From Streptomyces mirabilis (GTDB lineage Bacteria; Actinomycetota; Actinomycetes; Streptomycetales; Streptomycetaceae), in contig NZ_JBCJKP010000001.1 of NCBI RefSeq assembly GCF_039503195.1, forward strand, positions 5,518,001 to 5,582,000: 64,000 nt of DNA, in the 5' to 3' direction. The first letter of the stretch is position 1. Each line of letters begins with the position of its first letter. The translations under genes and the position numbers were made by a program. The notes below the pieces were generated by a model. That model searched no databases, was not told the DNA's origin, and was given only the letters and a program-made list of their open reading frames with translations. Below are positions 58,506-64,000 of this stretch, piece after piece.

Positions 58506-59352
58506 CTATCAGTCCTCTTCCGGGACCGGCGTTCGACGGAGGGGCAGGTGGCCCTCAGCCGCGCGCCACCATGTTCCGGTTTCCCTCGCGGGCACCAAGT
58601 TCCGGACTCCCTCGCGCTCATTGTCTGCTCGCCCCGACAAGATCGCCCCCTGAGGCCGAGTGCACATCGTGCGCCCGATTCCGGTTTCACCCGCCGCGGG
58701 TGAGGCGACGGCCACGGCGGTGTCGAACGCTTGGCGTGGACAGCTGGCTGATGTGCGCCTGCCCGAGCTGCTTGCCGACGCACACCAGGTTGAGCCTGTA
58801 GGTCCTGCCCTCGCTCAGGCTCGGCGCGGTGTGGATGCCGTCGATCACGCGCTCCGAGCCGGCCTCGACCATCCTCCCGCTGTGAACGGCGCCCAGGGCC
58901 GCCGCCAACGAACCGCGCTGCAGCGCTGATTGCCGTGAGCGCGGTGAGCGCGGTGCACAGCCCATTCGGCGAAGTGCGCCCTTACTGCGGGATCGACAGC
59001 TCCGGCGCCAGAAGAACTCCAGCTCGGTGACGGGGCAGTCGCAGGTTTCCAGCACGCCTTCTCCCGAAGGCAATTGAGCCCCGACGCCACGCGGTGGTCG
59101 CGCCGTGGGCCACCAGAAGGTCGTCCTCAGGGATCTGTCCGCCGGCACCACCACTTCCGGCGGCGATCCGCCAACGGCACCCGGGGCCGCCTCCCGGCCG
59201 TCGCATGGTCGGATCGCGGCCCCGGCCTGATGCCCCTGGTCCGGTTGGCCGAGTGGTGCGGTTTGCCCGAGCCGGGCGGTACCGCGGGCGTCGGCGACCT
59301 TGCCCAGCCGCAGCCGCAGCCGCAGCCGCAGCGGCACCGGTCGGGCCGCGTC
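58506..59352. other. Region without an intact gene; scattered remnants
   Basis: No frame here has both a convincing start and a recognisable protein. On the minus strand about 58700-58930 encodes LAAALGAVHSGRMVEAGSERVIDGIHTAPSLSEGRTYRLNLVCVG, which looks like the middle of a small lipoprotein with its ends lost. A CAGCCG hexamer run near 59310-59335 abuts the next gene. Confidence 0.45.
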
Positions 59353-60423
59353 CTACCTGTCGTCTTCGTCCCGGACGTCCTCGAAGACGAAGAGCGGTTT
59401 GGCGCCATGCGCGGGTGCTTCGGCGAACGTGATGGCTTCAGTGAAGCGTTCGAGCGGGAACGGCTCGCCTTGGGGGATGCTCAGCACTTCATCGGCGACG
59501 AGACTGCGAACCTCGGACAGCGCGCGCAGCGCATCCGCAGGCGAGGCAGCGCCGAACCAGCGGTTCAGCCAGAAGCCACGGACCCCTTTGGTCTCGTAGA
59601 TGACCGAGCGTGCCGACAGCGGGATCGTCAGCGCTGCCGGGTCGGTCTGCCGATGAGTGGAGAGCGCGCCGTAGACCACGACCTCTCCTCCCGGAGCCAA
59701 TGCCTGGGACACCTGGGCACCCACATGGCCCGCGACACAGTCGATGGCCTTGCGCACGCCGGACGATCCAGCAACCTCGGCCACACGCGGCAACAGGTCC
59801 TCGTCCTCGGTGCAAATGACCTCGTCACCACCCAGCGCCTTGATCTCCTCGACGGCATCGCGCCGCCGCACGACGTTGATCGTGCGTACACCCAGATGCC
59901 TGGCCAGCTGAATGACGAGTCGGCCGACGGTGGAGCCCGCGGCCGTCTGCAACAACCATTCACCCGGCTGTACGTCGAGTTCGCGAGTCACCAGGAGCAG
60001 CGCGGTCAACGGGTTGACGGCGAGCTGACAGGCGCTGGAGTCGCTCAGATGATCGGGAACCGGCAGGAGCCTTCGTACATCGGCAACAAGGTATTCCTGC
60101 CAAGTGCCGGAGACATGCGGCCCGGGTACCGCCGGGACGGCAACGGCCACCACGCGCTCGCCGATCTTCAGTCCCTCGGTGTCCGGGCCCAGGGCCTCAA
60201 TACGGCCCACGCATTCCATGTGACCCCCGACAGTGGGAAACTCGGGGGAGAAGCCGTAGCGGCCACGCAGCACGTGCAGATCACTGGCGTGAATCGGAGT
60301 CGCCTTCATGCGGATCAACGCCTGACCGGCTTCTGGCGTGGGAACAGGACGGGATTCCAACCGCAGGACATCGGCCGGCTCGCCAACCTTTGCGGCTACG
60401 AGGGCGCGCATGGATCGTGGCAT
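59353..60423 (-). CDS. Zinc-independent medium-chain oxidoreductase (quinone reductase/enoyl reductase-like)
   Basis: 356 aa; ATG with a GGAAGG site. N-terminal GroES-like domain (ALIRMKATPIHASDLHVLRGRYGFSPEFPTVGGHMECVG) and NADPH-binding domain (GEWLLQTAAGSTVGRLVIQLARHLGVRTINVVRR). The zinc-binding Cys/His of alcohol dehydrogenases are absent, as in 2-enoyl reductases and quinone oxidoreductases. Stands alone. Confidence 0.9.
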   Translation of the reverse strand: MPRSMRALVAAKVGEPADVLRLESRPVPTPEAGQALIRMKATPIHASDLHVLRGRYGFSPEFPTVGGHMECVGRIEALGPDTEGLKIGERVVAVAVPAVPGPHVSGTWQEYLVADVRRLLPVPDHLSDSSACQLAVNPLTALLLVTRELDVQPGEWLLQTAAGSTVGRLVIQLARHLGVRTINVVRRRDAVEEIKALGGDEVICTEDEDLLPRVAEVAGSSGVRKAIDCVAGHVGAQVSQALAPGGEVVVYGALSTHRQTDPAALTIPLSARSVIYETKGVRGFWLNRWFGAASPADALRALSEVRSLVADEVLSIPQGEPFPLERFTEAITFAEAPAHGAKPLFVFEDVRDEDDR

Positions 60424-60688
60424 GAGTGGCCTTCCGTCTCTCAGCGCCCGAAACTCGGCGAGCGTTCTGGACAGGAACAATGCCGAGGTCCGTGGTGAGG
60501 ACCGTTCGCCGCGGCGCACTGATCCGGGGCCAGGGCGGAGGACCGGGCGCCCTGCCAAGTCCACCGCACGCACCGCACCCGAGAGCCCCTGGCCTCCCCG
60601 ACATCACGCTAAGCGCCACGGACAGGCTCTGCAATCCAGCCTGTCCGTCTCCTGTTGACAGCCTCAGCCCCCACTCGGTTCGGAACGA

Positions 60689-61585
60689 TCAGCCCGGTCG
60701 CCTTCCTTCTGGTGCGCGTGGCGTGTCGGCGGCTTTGCCCGCGTAGTCATCCGCAGAAGGTTCTGTTGATTGACCAGCGGGCCGGTGACAGCGGCTATCG
60801 GGTCCGAGGACGGTATCCACCGTGTGGGTTTGCCGGCGGCCGGTGAGCATCTGCCGGCCCACCAGAATTGCCAGGACGGCGAGCAGAGCGGATGAGGTGA
60901 TCGTGGTTCCTACTCCGAGTCCGCCCTGCGCGACGGGCTTTTCCACCGCGTTCTCCGCCACCGCACCCAGCGGGCGGGTCAACACGTAGGCCGCCCAGAA
61001 CAGCACCGTGCCCGAGATCGGGGTCAGACAGTGCGCGGCGAGGATCACGAGCATGGCCCCGCACAGCAACAGAGAGCTGTCGCGGAAGCCGAGACCCAGA
61101 CCGCCGGAAAGGAAGTCACCGCTGGAGGTGCCCAGCGTGTTGGACACCAGCGTCGCGGTCCAGTACAAGACCTCGCCCTCCGTCGTGGCGATCCGCTCCA
61201 CGTCCATGGTCTGTCCGGTCATCCGCCACCCGATCAGTACGATCGCCAGCAGGCTGGTCAGCAGAATCGAGCCGCCGGCGTAACCGAGCCCAGCGGTGCG
61301 GTTGATGTAGTCGGACATCGAGGTGCCCACGATGCTGGTGGTCAGAATGACCGACCAGAACACCATCGGGCGGAAGCGGTCGGCCTTGAGCTGCATCACC
61401 AGGGTGAGCGCGAAGGCCACCAGAAAGATGATCGCGCCGACGGCGTAGCCGAGATTCAATGGCGCCATCGTGACGAAGTTCGATGCCGACTCGCCCAGCG
61501 TTGTGGCCACGATCTTGGTCGCCCAGAACATTGCGCCGACCAGCGGCAACTTGCTCACGGCAACCTCGCGCGCTGACGCTTCCAT
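60689..61585 (-). CDS. COG4705-type membrane protein
   Basis: 298 aa with about eight membrane helices in four internal repeats, each beginning with a pattern like KLPLVGAMFWATKIVATTLGESASNFV and VLYWTATLVSNTLGTSSGDFLS, the hallmark of this uncharacterised family. The last 50 residues are polar. A transport role is likely but unproven. Confidence 0.85.
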   Translation of the reverse strand: MEASAREVAVSKLPLVGAMFWATKIVATTLGESASNFVTMAPLNLGYAVGAIIFLVAFALTLVMQLKADRFRPMVFWSVILTTSIVGTSMSDYINRTAGLGYAGGSILLTSLLAIVLIGWRMTGQTMDVERIATTEGEVLYWTATLVSNTLGTSSGDFLSGGLGLGFRDSSLLLCGAMLVILAAHCLTPISGTVLFWAAYVLTRPLGAVAENAVEKPVAQGGLGVGTTITSSALLAVLAILVGRQMLTGRRQTHTVDTVLGPDSRCHRPAGQSTEPSADDYAGKAADTPRAPEGRRPG

Positions 61586-61767
61586 GCTCGCCCCTCATCA
61601 GGCACCGGTCCGTCGACTCCCTTGTGGCGGACCGCAGACCTCGCCCGCGAGACCATAGGTCCCCACCGGGGGCGCTCGCTCCCGCTTGACTGCGCTGATC
61701 CACCCGAGAGAGCGATGGTCGAGGGGCCTGGACCGCCGGGTTCTCTTCGGCATGCCAGGGCTGGGGC

Positions 61768-62541
61768 TCAGCGCACCGGGAAACCGAAGGAGTAGCCCTG
61801 CTCCTTGAGTCGGGGGAGGATCCGGCGCAGGGCCTCGACGGTCTGGGCGCGATCGCCTCCCGCGTCGTGGAAGAGGAGTGTCGGTCCGCCCGGCAACTCC
61901 CGCTCGACGGTGGCGACGATGGCGTCCGTACCCGGCCGCTCGAAGTCCTTGCTGTCCACGTTCCAGCCCAGCGGGCGCATGCCACGGGAGGCGGCGAGCG
62001 TGCGGCTGTACGGGGTGAAGGCCCCGCCGGGCGCCCGGTAGTACATCGGCCGTACGCCCCCGGACGCCTCGGTGATCATGCGTTCGGCGTCGAGGATCTG
62101 CTGCGACTGGTAGGCCTCGGACTTCTTGTCCATGGTGGTGTCGTGCGACACCGAGTGGTCGCACAGCCGGTGCCCGGCGGCGACCACCTTCTTCACGAGG
62201 TCCGGGTGGGCCTGCGCCTGCGTCCCCACCATGCAGAACGTGGCCTTCACCCCGTACTCCCGCAGCACGTCGAGCACTTGAGGGGTCCACACGGGGTCGG
62301 GGCCGTCGTCGATGGTGATGTTGACGCCGCGCGCCCCCTTGTCCGAGGCATGCGCGATGGTCACCGCGACCGCCTTGACGCCACTGCCCGGCGCGGCCGA
62401 CGCGGTCGCCTTCGGCGACGAACCGCTCACGGCCTCGGCCTGCGCGGCCCACATCGAGGCACCGGCGGCGAGCAACGCCACCCCGATCGCCGCGCCGAGC
62501 ACCTTGCCGTACCAGCCCTGCCCGCCGCTGTGCCGCGCCAT
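61768..62541 (-). CDS. Polysaccharide deacetylase (NodB domain)
   Basis: 257 aa. Signal anchor at 11-37, then a NodB domain: motif 1 ITIDDGPDP (Asp78/Asp79), motif 2 HSVSHDTT (His129, His133), motif 3 YRAPGGAFTP, and LLFHDAGG near the end. Probably removes acetyl groups from chitin, peptidoglycan or a related wall polymer outside the cell. ATG at MARHSGGQG chosen. Confidence 0.9.
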   Translation of the reverse strand: MARHSGGQGWYGKVLGAAIGVALLAAGASMWAAQAEAVSGSSPKATASAAPGSGVKAVAVTIAHASDKGARGVNITIDDGPDPVWTPQVLDVLREYGVKATFCMVGTQAQAHPDLVKKVVAAGHRLCDHSVSHDTTMDKKSEAYQSQQILDAERMITEASGGVRPMYYRAPGGAFTPYSRTLAASRGMRPLGWNVDSKDFERPGTDAIVATVERELPGGPTLLFHDAGGDRAQTVEALRRILPRLKEQGYSFGFPVR

Positions 62542-62625
62542 GTCCGCCCCGCTTTCCCGCAGTTCCCCGCCGATTCCTTGGTCACTTCGCGACCATCTGA
62601 CAGGACGAGGAACGGCGGCCACGGG

Positions 62626-63054
62626 ATGCGTCGGTTACCGATCAAGGACAATCCCGGGGTGGTTCCCGGACAACCGAGCGAGCAGCGGGCGAAACCGAAC
62701 CGCCCGGCCGCGGCCAACCGCAGCAAGGCGACCGGCAAGGTCGTCGACACCCGGGACGGCGATGCCGCAGGCGGTGAGCTGAACGTCGAGTGGTCCGGCG
62801 TCGACTCCAAAATCCCCGAAGGCGTTTTCCTGCCGAACGGCTACTACGACTGGACGCTGTCCGTCGCACCCGCGGACGGCGTGGGACAGCCGCTGGAGGT
62901 ACGCGGCTCCGTCCGGCTGGCACACGGCAGCCCCGCGCGCCACGACCACGTGGGCCCCGGCGGTCTTCCGGACGGGACCGGGGACCTGCTCACACTGAGC
63001 TCCTCGGGGGCGTTCGCCTTTCAGCAGGGCACATGGGGCACGGCGGAGGCTACT
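62626..63054 (+). pseudogene. Fragment of an FG-GAP/VCBS-type secreted protein
   Basis: Reading from ATG 62626, the stretch KVVDTRDGDAAGGELNVEWSGVDSKIPEGVF, then YYDWTLSVAPADGVGQPLEVRGSVRLAHGSPARHDHVG and GDLLTLSSSGAFAFQQG matches the Ig-like and first FG-GAP parts of large streptomycete secreted proteins. The N-terminal bulk and the remaining repeats are missing and the frame continues as nonsense across the opposite-strand gene. Confidence 0.6.
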
Positions 63055-63820
63055 TGTGCTTCCCGCTGCCCTTCCCGTTGCTCTTCTCGCCGCTTCCCTG
63101 GGCGTTTCCGGCCGCGTTGCCCGTGCCGCCGGAGTTGCCGGAGGCGCCGGCGCTCCCCGCCCTGCCGTTGTCGGCGGTCCTGCTCGGCGTGGCTGTCGCC
63201 CGCGCCAGCTGCTCGGAGCAGTACGCGGCGACCTTGTCCTTCCCGCCGGCGGCGGTGACGAGTCGCTGCCAGGCCCGCGCGTCGAGCGCCTTGCCGCGAT
63301 CCTTGACCTGCTCGTAGGCGCGGCAGTGGGCTTCGGTGTCCTGGGCGGTGGCCGGGCCGTCCGTCGGTCCGGGGACGCCGGAGGGCGCCGACGAGGCCTC
63401 ACCGCCCGGCTGGTCCGGGGCGACCGCCGACGGATGCGCCGTCCCCCGCCCGGCACCGTCACCGTCCTTGGACGAGCCGACGGAACCGATGGCAGCGACC
63501 GCGACTCCACTCAGCGTGAGGCCGGCGAACACCATGCCGAGCGTCATCTTCACAGGACGCCTGGCACGCCGCTCCGCAGGCAGCCGCCAGTCGTCCCGGC
63601 GCCGGGTACGCGCCCGGTGCGCGCCCGCGTCATGGGCGGTCCGGAAGGCGATCAGGGCCCGCTGCTCGGCCTCGGGGTCGAGATGACCTTCGAGCAGGAC
63701 GGCGCCCAGCTCCGTTTCCAGCGTGGCGGCGTCACGCACCTCCCACGGGTCGGACGCGGCGCCGCCAGGGTGCACACGCCGACGGCCCAGAACTCCGTCG
63801 CCGCCCTGCCGTTCACCCAT
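63050..63820 (-). CDS. Single-pass membrane protein, anti-sigma-like
   Basis: 256 aa; ATG with GGAAGCGG upstream. Cytoplasmic N-terminal part (1-85) with LLEGHLDPEAEQRALIAFRTAHDAG, a basic segment, one membrane helix (about 92-113), then an outer part with an AHCRAYEQVKDRGKALDARAWQRLVTAAGGKDKVAAYC module and a Gly/Asn/Ser-rich tail. As I recall, such proteins are encoded just behind ECF sigma genes; the upstream fragment here supports that. Confidence 0.8.
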   Translation of the reverse strand: MGERQGGDGVLGRRRVHPGGAASDPWEVRDAATLETELGAVLLEGHLDPEAEQRALIAFRTAHDAGAHRARTRRRDDWRLPAERRARRPVKMTLGMVFAGLTLSGVAVAAIGSVGSSKDGDGAGRGTAHPSAVAPDQPGGEASSAPSGVPGPTDGPATAQDTEAHCRAYEQVKDRGKALDARAWQRLVTAAGGKDKVAAYCSEQLARATATPSRTADNGRAGSAGASGNSGGTGNAAGNAQGSGEKSNGKGSGKHK

Positions 63821-63907
63821 GTCCGCTTCCGTTCCTGTTCGACCGGTTCGATACGTTCGGCGTTCCGGTCCTGATGCCTGTCAGTCGGTCACTGTTGCCG
63901 GCGTCGT

Positions 63908-64000
63908 TCATTTCGACTTCCCCAGCGTTGGGGAAGCCTCATTCGTCACACCCTTGTCCGATTCACCGGCGACGCCCAGCTGGCGGGCGAGGCGTTTCAG
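63908..64000 (-). CDS. C-terminal end of a probable sigma factor (cut by window end)
   Basis: The last 30 codons of a minus-strand frame entering from the right edge: LKRLARQLGVAGESDKGVTNEASPTLGKSK. The LKRLARQL segment fits the end of a region-4 helix. Assignment relies mainly on the anti-sigma-like gene 87 bp downstream. Confidence 0.45.
   Translation of the reverse strand: MKRLARQLGVAGESDKGVTNEASPTLGKSK

Noticed and set aside
59235..59300. tRNA-like string (GGTTGGCCGAGTGG) resembling the start of a Leu/Ser tRNA
   Set aside because: No matching acceptor stem, anticodon loop or T-loop (GGTTCGA) follows within 90 bp.

Overview
The window looks like a chromosome segment of a Streptomyces or a close relative. 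GC content is very high, with GTG starts, ATGA/GTGA gene overlaps, many lipoproteins, ECF sigma factors, SpoIIE/RsbW-type regulators, LCP proteins, a DasR-type site in front of a chitinase, and protein families typical of streptomycetes (SAV_915, WXG100, CGNR, MASE1). I see no rRNA, tRNA, CRISPR array, insertion sequence or phage module. Several genes are decayed or truncated: a molybdopterin oxidoreductase, a formate dehydrogenase, an ECF sigma factor, a P-type ATPase and an FG-GAP-type secreted protein. This fits an accessory or arm-proximal region.

Layout. 0-3.7 kb: an L,D-transpeptidase lipoprotein faces an ECF sigma factor, which is translationally coupled to a membrane protein whose outer domain looks like a catalytically dead L,D-transpeptidase. 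4-7 kb: a cold-shock protein with long leader and terminator, a small conserved protein, an RsbW-like ATPase and a cupin. 7-11.3 kb: molybdate transporter modABC, two fused gene remnants and a TOBE-domain (ModE-like) regulator. 11.3-12.8 kb: a RES toxin and its Xre/MbcA-type antitoxin. 13-19.2 kb: a caspase-like/P-loop NTPase protein coupled to a 14-blade WD40 protein, divergent from an LCAT-type lipase. This is the most striking locus and resembles bacterial conflict or programmed-death systems. A Ser/Thr kinase and a universal stress protein follow.

21.6-25.5 kb: a truncated sigma factor, then a tightly coupled type VII secretion cassette (SAV_915 protein, WXG-like partner, WXG effector, two tandem paralogous membrane proteins that look like immunity proteins). 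25.5-30.3 kb: a HAD phosphatase, a second L,D-transpeptidase, an acetyltransferase and a polytopic membrane protein. 30.4-37.4 kb: a membrane-anchored molybdopterin oxidoreductase, a methyltransferase/two-glycosyltransferase operon, a two-component system and a sugar epimerase, possibly one glycoconjugate pathway with its regulator. 37.5-39.3 kb: a DUF318 permease with its TIGR03943 partner.

39.5-46.8 kb: two LCP (cell-wall ligase) genes, each preceded by the same 26-bp palindrome, enclosing an ArsR-MgtA cation pump; the second copy also faces a TatA paralogue. 46.8-52 kb: chitinase with a DasR-like site, two micro-ORFs divergent from a CGNR regulator with twin operators, an RsbW-like ATPase and a TetR gene with twin operators. 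52-64 kb: small metabolic genes, a SpoIIE phosphatase followed by a MASE1 sensor, a collapsed P-type ATPase, polyphosphate kinase 2, a quinone-oxidoreductase-like enzyme, a COG4705 membrane protein, a polysaccharide deacetylase, and an anti-sigma-like membrane protein next to the tail of a probable sigma factor cut by the window end.

All functions are assigned by reading motifs in the translated sequence; no database search was run.
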